NCBI GenBank assembly: GCA_018971945.1
Contig: JAGWZH010000014.1
Span: 1 to 46,780 of the forward strand
Source: Alphaproteobacteria bacterium
GTDB taxonomy: Bacteria > Pseudomonadota > Alphaproteobacteria > Caulobacterales > Aquidulcibacteraceae
DNA: 46,780 nt
Reading direction: 5' to 3'
Position 1 is the first letter of the stretch. Each line of letters opens with the position of its first letter. Below are positions 25,977 through 34,400 of the stretch, piece by piece. The position numbers and the translations under genes were made by a program. The notes under the pieces were generated by a model. The model was not told where the DNA came from, searched no databases, and saw nothing but the letters and a program-made list of their open reading frames with translations.

Positions 25977-26876
25977 TCACCAGACGCTTAACCCGACCCC
26001 TCCGTCGAACATCTGGGTCGGAGCGGTGGTCTGCATCCCGTGGCGAACTTCTTCTTCGATGCTCACCTGTTCTTCGAACCTGATGCGCACAATCTTGAGG
26101 CCTGGCCCATAGCGGCGCAGCAAAGAGCGTTCATTGCATTGGCGCTGGGGTTGCTGGGTGCGGCACACAATCTCGCGGTCCCGGTACACAAGCGCTTGGC
26201 CCTTTTCGCAGTCGAAGCTCGCGCCATTCTCAAAATGCGCGGTCCCCTCCTCATAGCGGCCAAGCGTGACGCGCATCTTTGTTCCCGCGATGCAGCGGAA
26301 AATCTCTCCCTCAAAGCCTTCGGCCACCTCCTCTTCGCCGAATGTTTGAGAAGCCGGATGGGGCGCGCCGCGGTCGTCAACGCAGATCGCCTGGATCGCC
26401 CTCATCTGTTCGGAGACACGGGTTTCGACGCGGGTGCGGGTCATGGTCGCGCCGACCGCAAGGCCCGCTCCACCATCAACGCCGACGGGGGAAGCGCTCG
26501 CGTAAAGCCCGCCGCCGCCGCGATAGCTGAAGGTGCGGGCATCGATCGAGGCGTTGATGTTGAGCGTCGTGGACTCATGGCTAAATCCGCCGTGGGTGAT
26601 GACCACGTGCGGGGCGGGGACATAGGGGGTCGGCGCCACCACAATGGGACCGCCCGGCAGGCCAGGGCCGCAGCGAGGGCCGCAGCCTCCGTGATGGCCC
26701 TCAGATGTGGCGCCGGAGGTGAAGCCAGGAGCGACGATGAGCGGCGAGGGCGCGCTCACCGTTGGACTTGAGGGCGTCGGGCTGCCGCCTTGGCATGCCA
26801 AACAATCGGCGAAGGCTGCCCCGGGAGCAAACGCCAAGGCCGCCGCGGCCATTATGTATCGCGCTGAGACGCCCAT
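25977..26876 (-). CDS. Secreted protein of unknown function
   Basis: 299 residues. The ATG at 26876 has AGGAGG nine bases upstream and gives a clean signal peptide, MGVSARYIMAAAALAFAPG followed by AAFA-DC. The longer open frame upstream has no such features. The mature part begins with a Gly/Pro/Cys-rich segment (HHGGCGPRCGPGLPGGP), then a predicted beta-rich stretch (STTLNINASIDARTFSY), and a C-terminal region with regularly spaced single cysteines (AICVDD, FRCIAG, FDCEKG, IVCRTQ, RQCNERSLLRRYGPG). It may be an exported, disulfide-bonded envelope protein. I do not recognise a named family with certainty. Confidence 0.7.
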   Translation of the reverse strand: MGVSARYIMAAAALAFAPGAAFADCLACQGGSPTPSSPTVSAPSPLIVAPGFTSGATSEGHHGGCGPRCGPGLPGGPIVVAPTPYVPAPHVVITHGGFSHESTTLNINASIDARTFSYRGGGGLYASASPVGVDGGAGLAVGATMTRTRVETRVSEQMRAIQAICVDDRGAPHPASQTFGEEEVAEGFEGEIFRCIAGTKMRVTLGRYEEGTAHFENGASFDCEKGQALVYRDREIVCRTQQPQRQCNERSLLRRYGPGLKIVRIRFEEQVSIEEEVRHGMQTTAPTQMFDGGVGLSVW

Positions 26877-27053
26877 GGCGCTGTCCTCCTCACTCTTGCC
26901 GCCAGTGATGCAAGTCCGGCGCCGCATCTCCCGCGCCCGGTGAAATCGCGCCGCGCTGAGCCGCTTCTCGCGCGGTTGGGGCTGGCCCGATCCGCGCAAT
27001 AGGCTCCGCGAGGGGAAACGCCCGCCCGCGGAGCGACACAGAGGCCCAACGCC

Positions 27054-27584
27054 ATGCAGCAGGATCATCTCTTTCATCCCGATACGCGGCTCCTTCTCGC
27101 TTATGGCCGGACATTGGCCGGGCGGCGCGCGCCGGCGACGCCCGCGAAAGCCCCTCATGTGCTTGATCGTCTGGCGATTTTGGAACGCTGCGGGGACGGA
27201 CGGTTTCCATTGCGCAGTTTTGGGGCCGAACTCGTTGAGTTGTTCGGTCGGGACTGGAAGGAACAAGACTTTGCCGAGCTGTTTTTGGAGCCAGACTGGC
27301 GATTGATGGCCGCGCTGATCGGATCGGCTGCAGAGGCCGGCGAGCCCGGCGTGGCCCGGCTAAAGGCCGAGACAGCCTCTGGGGTCGCCTTGGGGTTTGA
27401 ACTCGTGGTTATGCCGTTGCGGCTTGAAACCCCAATCGGCGAGCGCTTCTTGTGCCTCATGCAGCCTTTGGGGGGGCAGGCTTTTCTGGACGGGCGGCCT
27501 TTGGTACGTCTGCGACCTGTCTCGCTCCATCCGCCCGCGGCCAACGCCCCGCCTCGGATCCAGGTTGTGGTGCACAACGCCTGA
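27054..27584 (+). CDS. PAS_5-like sensory domain protein
   Basis: 176 residues consisting of one domain. Seen: an N-terminal helix with LLLAYGRTLAGRRAP, then ILERCGDGRFPLRSFGAELVELFGRDWKEQDF, and later VVMPLRLETPIGERFLCLMQPL. This is the layout of the PAS_5 family of alphaproteobacterial proteins, in which the strand with R-x-FG-x-x-x and the ELFGRDW motif are constant. These proteins are single PAS-like units, some implicated in cell-cycle or surface regulation (for example MopJ in Caulobacter). The ligand is unknown. It is divergent from the secreted protein gene, starting 178 bases from it. Confidence 0.75.
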   Translation: MQQDHLFHPDTRLLLAYGRTLAGRRAPATPAKAPHVLDRLAILERCGDGRFPLRSFGAELVELFGRDWKEQDFAELFLEPDWRLMAALIGSAAEAGEPGVARLKAETASGVALGFELVVMPLRLETPIGERFLCLMQPLGGQAFLDGRPLVRLRPVSLHPPAANAPPRIQVVVHNA

Positions 27585-28038
27585 CCCATCGGCAGGGGCA
27601 GGGCTTTGACGCCGCCCCGCTGGGAGCGGCCTTCGGCGTCAGGGCTTTGAGCGCTTTGGGCGCGCGGCGCGCCACCTTGTCTTATCGATCGCGCCCGGCT
27701 GTGGTTTTTCCACTCTGTCGGAAGTTGATGCGCCAGCCCGCCGCAAAAGCCTTGCGCTGCAGCGCCAGACAGCGGTCTTTGTCCCTCGCTCCTTGCCTGT
27801 TCGGATTGGGTCTTCATGATGCGCAGCCACACGCCTTGGCGCAGCGCCAAACCCGCTCATCGGGCGCAATCGCAGCTTGACCAAGGCGCTGAAGAGCGAG
27901 GCGCAGAGGCCAGTCCCCATTCTGCAGGCGTCGCAGAGGGCTTGGTCCCAGACCGGCTCAAGTCGGCCTAGTTTCTGACTTTTTCCGCCCGCTGATCATG
28001 TCCGCCGCCCAGCCGCGGCCGGCCGACGCACAAGCGGC
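27585..28038. other. Intergenic region, nothing supported
   Basis: About 450 bases between the PAS-like gene and the convergent GMC oxidoreductase gene. Short frames on both strands have no ribosome-binding site or recognisable product, and I see no hairpin with a T-tract. Confidence 0.5.
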
Positions 28039-29706
28039 TTAAATCCGCCCCGGCGCTCTGTCCTCCGCAATCGTGACATCTTCAGGGGGCAGGGGCGGGC
28101 GGCCTAGGATCATGTCGGCGGCCTTCTCCGCGATCATGATTGTGGGCGCATTGGTGTTGCCGCCAACAAGCGTCGGCATGACGGAGGCGTCCACGACCCG
28201 CAGCGCCTCCACGCCGCGCACGCTCAATCGTTCGTCGACGACGCTGCGCTCGTCTCTCCCCATCCGGCATGTTCCTACGGGATGATAGATGGTCTCGCCC
28301 TTCGCCCGGATAAAGAAGTCGATTTCGCTGTCGGTCTGCACCTGCGCGCCCGGCATGATTTCAGCACCCCGATAGGGCGTCAGCGCGGTTTGCCTGATAA
28401 TGTCCCTGATCATGCGGACGCTGTCGCGCATCGTGCGGCGGTCGGTTTCGGAAGCCAGATAATTCGGGTCGATGGCGGGATCGTCAAAGGGATCAGCGCT
28501 GTCGAGACGCACCGTCCCGCGGCTTTCAGGTCGAAGCTGGCAGGCATGGATGGTGAACCCGTCCCGGTCAGGTTTGTGGCGCGCATGGTCCATCATGATC
28601 GCGTTCACGAAATGGAGTTGGACGTCGGGCCTGTCGAGCTCACCCCTCGTTTTCAGGAAAGCCCCGGCATGCAGGTGGTTGGTGCGGCCTGCTCCCTGCT
28701 TGGTGGCGAAGTACTGAGCGGCGACCGCGAACTGCTTGAGGCCCTTGGTCATGGTGTAGGCCGTGATCGGTTTCGTGCACTCATAGACGCCGGTTACGTC
28801 GAGATGGTCTTGCAGATTTTCACCCACGTCAGGCGCGTCTATCTTGACGGCGACGCCATGCTGTTTCAAGTGCTCGGCTGGTCCTATCCCTGAAAGCATC
28901 AGAATTTGCGGACTTTGTACTGCGCCAGCGCAGAGCAATACTTCCCGCTCCGCGCGAATGGAGAGCACTTGTTTTCCTGCACCCGCAGAATAAGCGACGC
29001 CCACCGCCCGGCCTTTTTCGATCAAGATCTGTGAGGCGAGCGCTCCGGAAATCACCTTGAGATTGGTTCGCTCCGCCATCACCGGCCTGAGATAGGCCGC
29101 TGCGGCGCTCCAGCGCTCTCCGTCCTTGATCGTAAGATGGTATAGTCCCATGCCCTCTTGTTGGGCGCCGTTGAAATCCTTGGTGAGGGGATATCCCGCC
29201 TGACGGCCAGCTTGGATAAAGGCTTTGTAAAGCGGGTTGCCGACGGGAGCGAGGCTGACCCATAGCGGGCCGCCCTCACCGCGAAAAGCGTCGCCTCCGC
29301 GTTCGTTGTGCTCGGATCGCTTGAAATAGGGCAGTACGTCGCGAAAGCCCCATTCGGCGAGCCCCATCTGCCGCCACTGGTCATAATCTCGGGCGTGGCC
29401 GCGTATGTAGATCATTCCGTTGATCGAGGACGACCCACCCCACCCCTTGCCCCTGGGCCACCAAAGCCGGCGGCCATTCATGTTTGTTTGAGCGACGGTC
29501 TCAAAGCCCCAATTATAAGCGCTCTTCGCACGGATCAAATTGCCGACCCCTGCAGGCATCCGCACAAGGGGGCTGACGTCGCGGCCGCCGGCCTCCAAAA
29601 GCGCTACCCGCACCCTGGGGTCTTCGCTTAGCCGGGCCGCGAGGGCGCAGCCGGCGCTGCCGGCTCCGATAATGACGAAATCGGCCCACTCCGTTGCTTT
29701 GGCCAA
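28039..29706 (-). CDS. GMC family FAD oxidoreductase (choline/alcohol dehydrogenase type)
   Basis: 555 residues. Seen: the ADP-binding motif IIGAGSAGCALAARLSE near the N-terminus, the glutamate that holds the FAD ribose (LLEAGG), GMC signature 1 (WWPRGKGWGGSSSINGMIYIRG), signature 2 (GAVQSPQILMLSGIG), the catalytic His475 in YHPVGTCRMG, and GGNTNAPTIMIAEKAAD with the second active-site residue. The protein resembles BetA and alkane-derived alcohol dehydrogenase (AlkJ) equally. No betaine genes are near, so an alcohol dehydrogenase is as likely as choline dehydrogenase. The start is TTG, supported by AGGAGGAG seven bases before it. Confidence 0.9.
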   Translation of the reverse strand: MAKATEWADFVIIGAGSAGCALAARLSEDPRVRVALLEAGGRDVSPLVRMPAGVGNLIRAKSAYNWGFETVAQTNMNGRRLWWPRGKGWGGSSSINGMIYIRGHARDYDQWRQMGLAEWGFRDVLPYFKRSEHNERGGDAFRGEGGPLWVSLAPVGNPLYKAFIQAGRQAGYPLTKDFNGAQQEGMGLYHLTIKDGERWSAAAAYLRPVMAERTNLKVISGALASQILIEKGRAVGVAYSAGAGKQVLSIRAEREVLLCAGAVQSPQILMLSGIGPAEHLKQHGVAVKIDAPDVGENLQDHLDVTGVYECTKPITAYTMTKGLKQFAVAAQYFATKQGAGRTNHLHAGAFLKTRGELDRPDVQLHFVNAIMMDHARHKPDRDGFTIHACQLRPESRGTVRLDSADPFDDPAIDPNYLASETDRRTMRDSVRMIRDIIRQTALTPYRGAEIMPGAQVQTDSEIDFFIRAKGETIYHPVGTCRMGRDERSVVDERLSVRGVEALRVVDASVMPTLVGGNTNAPTIMIAEKAADMILGRPPLPPEDVTIAEDRAPGRI

Positions 29707-29831
29707 GCTTCACTCCTCCTGCGCGTTCGTGTCTTGATGGGACATGTGCCGCCCCCTTCATCCCAAGGCAAGACCGCTGCTCGCTCCTTTGTGAAAGGAT
29801 TTGTTCATCCTCACCCGGTGATGACATCATC

Positions 29832-30473
29832 ATGAGCGGTCATAGAAGCGAAACCGTCATCCGTCGCGGCGCCTCAGAGATGGCGCCGATGCGGCAGGGC
29901 TTTCGCGACCGCCGACGATTTTTTCGTGTCGCCGTGTCGCTGAACGGGCGGCTTATGGCGACCGACGGCCGGGACTATCCATGCCATACGCTCGACGCCT
30001 CGCCGGGGTCGCTGCGGCTAGCGACCGCTGCGCCGCTTTCGCCCGGAGACCAGATTGTGGTCTATTGCGAGGAGCTTGGCCGTTTGAAGGGGCATGTGTC
30101 CCGGTTGGCGGAGGACGGCAGTTTCGGCGTCGCGCTCGACGTCACGCCGCTCAAACGCGAGAAGCTCGCCGAGGTCTTGATTTGGAAGATCAATGGCGGC
30201 GACGACGAAGGGTTGGGGTCGCGGCGCGCAGCCCGGAGATCGGAGCGAGCTCCTGTAGAGTGCGTGCTTGAGGACGGCCGCCGGTTTCAGGCGGACCTGA
30301 TCGATGTGTCGCTCGTTGGCGCGGCTCTTAAGACCGCCGAGAGGCCGTTGATCGGCTCCTGGATCAAAGTCGGCCGGCAGATTGGCCGGGTCGCCCGCTA
30401 TTTTGAAGGGGGCGTCGGGGTGGATTTCTCTACCCCCCAAGCCGTGGCGCCGGACGCTGAACCTGAAGGCTGA
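29832..30473 (+). CDS. Tandem PilZ domain protein
   Basis: 213 residues with two PilZ-type domains and nothing else. The first has the c-di-GMP-binding arginine pair in RRRFFRVAV (residues 27-35) and a weaker second motif DASPGSL. The second has RRAARRSERAPV and a standard DVSLVGA (the D/N-x-S-x-x-G motif). PilZ proteins bind c-di-GMP and relay it to motility or polysaccharide export machinery. The second domain looks fully competent and the first less so. The ATG at 29832 and one at 29880 are both possible starts. It precedes the TIR-like/FGE fusion by 77 bases in the same direction, so cotranscription is possible. Confidence 0.82.
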   Translation: MSGHRSETVIRRGASEMAPMRQGFRDRRRFFRVAVSLNGRLMATDGRDYPCHTLDASPGSLRLATAAPLSPGDQIVVYCEELGRLKGHVSRLAEDGSFGVALDVTPLKREKLAEVLIWKINGGDDEGLGSRRAARRSERAPVECVLEDGRRFQADLIDVSLVGAALKTAERPLIGSWIKVGRQIGRVARYFEGGVGVDFSTPQAVAPDAEPEG

Positions 30474-30550
30474 GGCCCGATCGCCTCCTACACTGAATTG
30501 AAACGAAAACCAACTAAGCCAAGCCAGCTCAGCCTTCGAAAGGAGCGGTT

Positions 30551-32413
30551 TTGGCAGTCGATGTTCTTCTGTGCGCCAGCCCACGCTATGCGGCTGCATT
30601 GGAGCATGTCGGAGGGACGCTCATCAATTTGCGCGTCAGTGTCGCGTTTGACGCTGACCTCCCCGACCTCCTTGCCCGAGACGCTGCGGCCCGAGAGGCG
30701 CGCGTCATCCTCGTGGGCTGGAGCGACGATTGTTTCGCTCATGGCGGGGACATTAGCGGCGCCGTGCGGCGTTGCGCCGCCATTGGCCGCAAGCGGGGCG
30801 TGTTGTTGCCCGTCTTAATGGAGCCAACGGCGCTTGATCAGCCTTGGAACCAGATGCCGCCCAAATCGCTCATCGCCTGGGCGCAGGCCAAAGGACAAGG
30901 GGCTGAAGCGGCGGAGGAGTGGCGATCAGTCTTGAAAGCTTTGGGCTCCGCCATCGGCCGGCCCGGCCTGGCCGATTATGGGAGCGCTGCGGAACGCGGG
31001 CTTGTGGCTTTGGACCAATGGGCGCGCCGACACCCGGCCGACCCCTTGGCGCAGGAGGTCCTAGCCAAGACGTCGGTGATCTTTGCATCAAGCAGCGCGC
31101 GCGGTGTCTACGAGGAGGACGATGCGCCTTCGTCTCGCGTTCTCGGCAAACGCCGGCTGCGGATCCAGGATTTGGCCAAGCCAGCGGCCGGGATGGTCGG
31201 CGCTTTTGCGCTCATGGCCGGGGCGGTCTGGTTTGCGGGTGAACTCGAATGGTCGGGCTTCGGGCCGCTTCCGGCGGCGGCCGCTCCCGAAGAGTCCCCG
31301 ATGGCGAGGGAAGCCAATAGAGGCGCGGGCGGCGCCGTTGTGTCCCAGGTTCGCCAGATCTGGGATGAGATGGTGACTGGTTTCGGGTCTTTCGCTCCGG
31401 GTGGCGCAGGCGAGACGACGAACGGCTTCGGGGGGGATGGAGGCGCTGCCCAGGCCGTCGTGATGCACGGACAAGTCAGGCATGGGCGCGTCCCAGCAAG
31501 CCGCGCCGCGCCGCCTCCGACGCCGGAAGAGCTCGCCAATGCAGGCCCGCTGATCATTCTCGACGTGCGCAGCGTCCGGCGGGATGCGCCCGCTCCAGTC
31601 GTGCGCGTGCCGTCGCGTCTTCCCGACTTTTCTGTCTTTCGGGAATGCGAGGCATGCCCTGAGATGGTCGTTCTGCCGGCTGGGTCTTTCCTCATGGGCA
31701 GTCCCGCAAACGAGGTCGGGCGGGGCGAAGACGAGGATGACCAGGCCGGACCAGGGGGCGCGCAAGTCCGGGTTAGCTTGCCGCGTTTCGCCATCGCCCG
31801 GTATGAGACGACCTGGGAAGAATGGCGCGCCTGTGTCGCAGCGGGGGTGTGCGACAACGCGGCGATCGTCGAAGCTGGGGCAGATAACGGCTGGGGGTGG
31901 GGCCGCCGACCGATGATTGAGGTCAATGGCGACCAGGAGCCGTCGAGCTTCGCCCGATGGGTTTCGGAGCTGACAGGCGGGCCCTATCGTCTGCCGACGG
32001 AAGCCGAATGGGAATACGCTGCGAAGGCTGGAACAAGCACGCCTTTTCCTTGGGGCGACGCCATCGGCCGGGAGCACGCCAATTATGGCGCGGACGAGTG
32101 TTGCGCGGCGCACGCCGAGGGGAGAGACGATTGGATGTTCACCGCGCCGGTGGGGTCGTTTCCTGCGAACCCCTGGGGCCTCCACGACATGCATGGCAAT
32201 GTGATGGAATGGGTGGAGGACTGCTATCGGGCCAATCTCGGCCAGCAGCCCTCCGACGGCGCTGCCTATGTGGGCGGGGCTTGCACAAGCCGCGTGCTGC
32301 GGGGCGGGTCTTGGGACTATATGCCTCAAGATCTCCGTTCAGCCTATCGTTTCCGGCTGCATCCAGAGCGGCGGTTCAACTTCATTGGGTTCAGACTGGC
32401 CCGATCGCTGTGA
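30551..32413 (+). CDS. TIR-like / transmembrane / FGE-sulfatase-like fusion protein
   Basis: 620 residues in three parts. (1) Residues 1-135 resemble bacterial TIR_2 domains: VDVLLCASPRYAAALE, ARVILVGWSDDCF, RGVLLPVLME and a closing LGSAIGRPGL, but the helix that normally bears the catalytic glutamate (W-V-x-x-E) reads GDISGAVRR. (2) One membrane segment at about 212-233, followed by a Gly/Ala/Pro-rich linker. (3) Residues 360-620 form an FGE/SUMF1 domain: VVLPAGSFLMGSP, YETTWEEWRACV, YRLPTEAEWEYAAKAG, GNVMEWVEDCY, RVLRGGSWDY and the final FIGFRLAR. The cysteine pair needed for formylglycine formation is absent (DYMPQDLRSAYR). TTG start with AAAGGAG in place. Function unknown; such fusions have been discussed as signalling or conflict proteins. 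Confidence 0.8.
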   Translation: MAVDVLLCASPRYAAALEHVGGTLINLRVSVAFDADLPDLLARDAAAREARVILVGWSDDCFAHGGDISGAVRRCAAIGRKRGVLLPVLMEPTALDQPWNQMPPKSLIAWAQAKGQGAEAAEEWRSVLKALGSAIGRPGLADYGSAAERGLVALDQWARRHPADPLAQEVLAKTSVIFASSSARGVYEEDDAPSSRVLGKRRLRIQDLAKPAAGMVGAFALMAGAVWFAGELEWSGFGPLPAAAAPEESPMAREANRGAGGAVVSQVRQIWDEMVTGFGSFAPGGAGETTNGFGGDGGAAQAVVMHGQVRHGRVPASRAAPPPTPEELANAGPLIILDVRSVRRDAPAPVVRVPSRLPDFSVFRECEACPEMVVLPAGSFLMGSPANEVGRGEDEDDQAGPGGAQVRVSLPRFAIARYETTWEEWRACVAAGVCDNAAIVEAGADNGWGWGRRPMIEVNGDQEPSSFARWVSELTGGPYRLPTEAEWEYAAKAGTSTPFPWGDAIGREHANYGADECCAAHAEGRDDWMFTAPVGSFPANPWGLHDMHGNVMEWVEDCYRANLGQQPSDGAAYVGGACTSRVLRGGSWDYMPQDLRSAYRFRLHPERRFNFIGFRLARSL

Positions 32414-33092
32414 CGCTTTCGGCCGGAAAGGCCTCTCGCTGACCTCGCCCCTCCGCCGCCGCTTTCTCTGAGGCTGCAACCAGGCGGCTGGACAAGGAAG
32501 GCCCTCAACTCCGTGGCCTCGCGCAAGCGTGGGGAGCATCCTTCGCTTGCGAATCGTGGGGTGGGGGTCCTGCGGTCAGTCTTCATGCAGGCTCCCGAGC
32601 GTGCGTGTTAGAAGGCTTTGTCTGCATTGGGCGCGATTGACCCTGGAGGGGTTATGGCCCGCTTCGGGCGCCGCAGAGCGAGGGGTCGGCCTGGGTGCGC
32701 TTGGATCGCCTTTTGATCGGCCTGTTTGAAACTCTCGCCGGTGCAGCCGGCCCCATGCCGGATCGGGCGTCTTGATCGTCGACGCCTGTCGCTGGGCGGG
32801 CCTGTGGGGGCTGGCCAGGATGATCGCTTGACCCGGCTGTTTGCCTCTGCTCGTGCGATTACGATCTCCGCTGTGCGCTTTGTCCTGCGTGGTCTTTAAA
32901 ACCGAACCCGCAGCGGTCGATCGGGCGTGTCCGCCAATCTTTACCCGATGCAAAACAGTGTAAAAGCAGTATTCACGAAAAACATCATGTTTATCGGTTC
33001 AGTATTTTTCTGCTTTAACTGTATTTCAAAACAACGCGATCAATCTTGGGCTCGCGGCGGTCAGAAGGCTGACGTGTGGAATGGAGCGCGTG
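32414..33092. other. Intergenic region with an AT-rich promoter-like end
   Basis: About 680 bases. The first 500 hold only overlapping frames without support. The last part (about 32940-33030) is markedly AT-rich for this genome and probably contains the promoter of the Sel1-repeat gene; I cannot single out a -35/-10 pair. Confidence 0.5.
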
Positions 33093-33446
33093 ATGCGGAA
33101 AACCGCAGGCGTTGCTCCGGGTGTCTTCAAGGGAGCGACCAGAATGGCGTTCACAGAAATTGAAATTCAAGAAGCTCACGCCGCTGCAGCCAGCCGCGCC
33201 GGCAGCGAGGATCTTTACAAGCTGGGCTTGATCTACGCGACCGGCCAGGGAGGGCCGATCGATTATGTCCAGGCTCACATGTGGTTCAATCTTGCCGCGA
33301 TGCGGGGCAGCAAGGAAGCCAAGGAAAGCCGCAAAGAGCTCTCCTCTTTGATGAGCCCTTGTGAAATCGCGACCGCCCAGAAAGCCGCGCGGGAATGGAT
33401 GGCCGACAAGACCGGCCCCGAGATCTTGGTCGATCGTCGCCATTAG
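33093..33446 (+). CDS. Sel1-repeat protein
   Basis: 117 residues from the ATG at 33093, seven bases after GGAG (other in-frame starts at 33081 and 33144). Seen: one Sel1-like repeat, DLYKLGLIYATGQGGPIDYV followed by QAHMWFNLAAMRGSKEA, flanked by helices (AFTEIEIQEAHAAAASRAG and SPCEIATAQKAAREWM). Sel1 repeats are alpha-helical protein-binding modules. Small one- or two-repeat proteins of this form are common in alphaproteobacteria, with no defined role. It is convergent with the hfsD-like gene, 26 bases apart. Confidence 0.75.
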   Translation: MRKTAGVAPGVFKGATRMAFTEIEIQEAHAAAASRAGSEDLYKLGLIYATGQGGPIDYVQAHMWFNLAAMRGSKEAKESRKELSSLMSPCEIATAQKAAREWMADKTGPEILVDRRH

Positions 33447-33472
33447 GGCTGCGACCTCGCCGGTTCTGATGG

Positions 33473-34213
33473 TTAAGGGCGTTGCCCGGCCAAATCATAG
33501 AACAAGCTGAAGTGGATCGGCAGCGCGTCGCGGACATATTGCTGTACCCACAGGTTCCAGTCGCTGACCCGTGTGCGCGGCACATAAACCACGTCAAACC
33601 GGCGCAGGGTCGGCCCCTGCGGCAGGCCGTCTCTGACGGCGGAGCCGCGCAGGTCGACCAAGGATATCTGTCTTGAGCCCCCGGGGATCCGCGAAATGAC
33701 CACCACTTCCTGTCGACGCGCGGAATTGAGGAAACCTCCAGCCAAGGCGATCGCCTGCACAGGATCGATCGGACCTCGAAAATCATAGACGCCAGGCCGG
33801 CTCACTTCGCCCGCGACATAAACAAGGTTTGATCCGAAGCCCGCTGCGGCCACCTCAATCTCCGGCGTACGCAAATCGCGAGCATAGGCGGTCAGGAGGG
33901 CGTCCCGCAGCTCCCTTGCCGACAAGTCCGCCGCCATGATTGGCTCGATCAGCGGCAAATCGATACGGCCGTCGGGGGCGATGGTCGCGGTCCGCGAGAG
34001 TTCCGGCGCCGAGAACACCGTCACCTCGACCTGGTCTCCCGGATAAAAGCGGTATGGCTCGGCGGTCGGCCCAAAGGCGCTCGGACCGTCTGTCGCGCTA
34101 TAGGCTGCGGGTTGCGCCGCCTGCCCCTGCGCGGGCGCTTGGCTCATGGCCGCACAGCCCGCAAAGCCCACCGCCACTATCAAGGCTAAAGCCGCTGTCG
34201 CATTCCGCGCCAT
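33473..34213 (-). CDS. hfsD: Outer-membrane polysaccharide export lipoprotein (Wza/HfsD-like)
   Basis: 246 residues. Seen: a lipoprotein signal peptide with lipobox VGFAGC (about residues 15-20), a polysaccharide export domain (YRFYPGDQVEVTVFSAPELS, then APDGRIDLPLI), an SLBB-type domain (VYVAGEVSRPGVYDFRGPID, AIALAGGF) and a C-terminal amphipathic part that in Wza forms the outer-membrane helix barrel. In holdfast clusters this position is HfsD, the exit channel. It is divergent from the hfsA-like gene, so one promoter region of about 190 bases serves both. ATG start with AGGGA upstream. Confidence 0.88.
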   Translation of the reverse strand: MARNATAALALIVAVGFAGCAAMSQAPAQGQAAQPAAYSATDGPSAFGPTAEPYRFYPGDQVEVTVFSAPELSRTATIAPDGRIDLPLIEPIMAADLSARELRDALLTAYARDLRTPEIEVAAAGFGSNLVYVAGEVSRPGVYDFRGPIDPVQAIALAGGFLNSARRQEVVVISRIPGGSRQISLVDLRGSAVRDGLPQGPTLRRFDVVYVPRTRVSDWNLWVQQYVRDALPIHFSLFYDLAGQRP

Positions 34214-34400
34214 TGTCTTTTGTCCCTCGTTTCAGGCTGAAGCGCCCGATGCGCCCTTTTGAGCGGCGCCGAGCCATTCCATCAAAGGCCATGCCAGCGC
34301 CGGGAACGACCCTCTCCGCATCTGGTGAATGGATGTTTACCGAATCGAAGTCTCCGTCCAGGCGAAGTGGCTTATTGATAGAGGGTTCGGGACGCCGATC

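Noticed and set aside
31088-32329. 413-codon minus-strand frame opposite the TIR-like/FGE gene
   Set aside because: No ribosome-binding site or domain; the plus-strand protein has unmistakable FGE-domain motifs.
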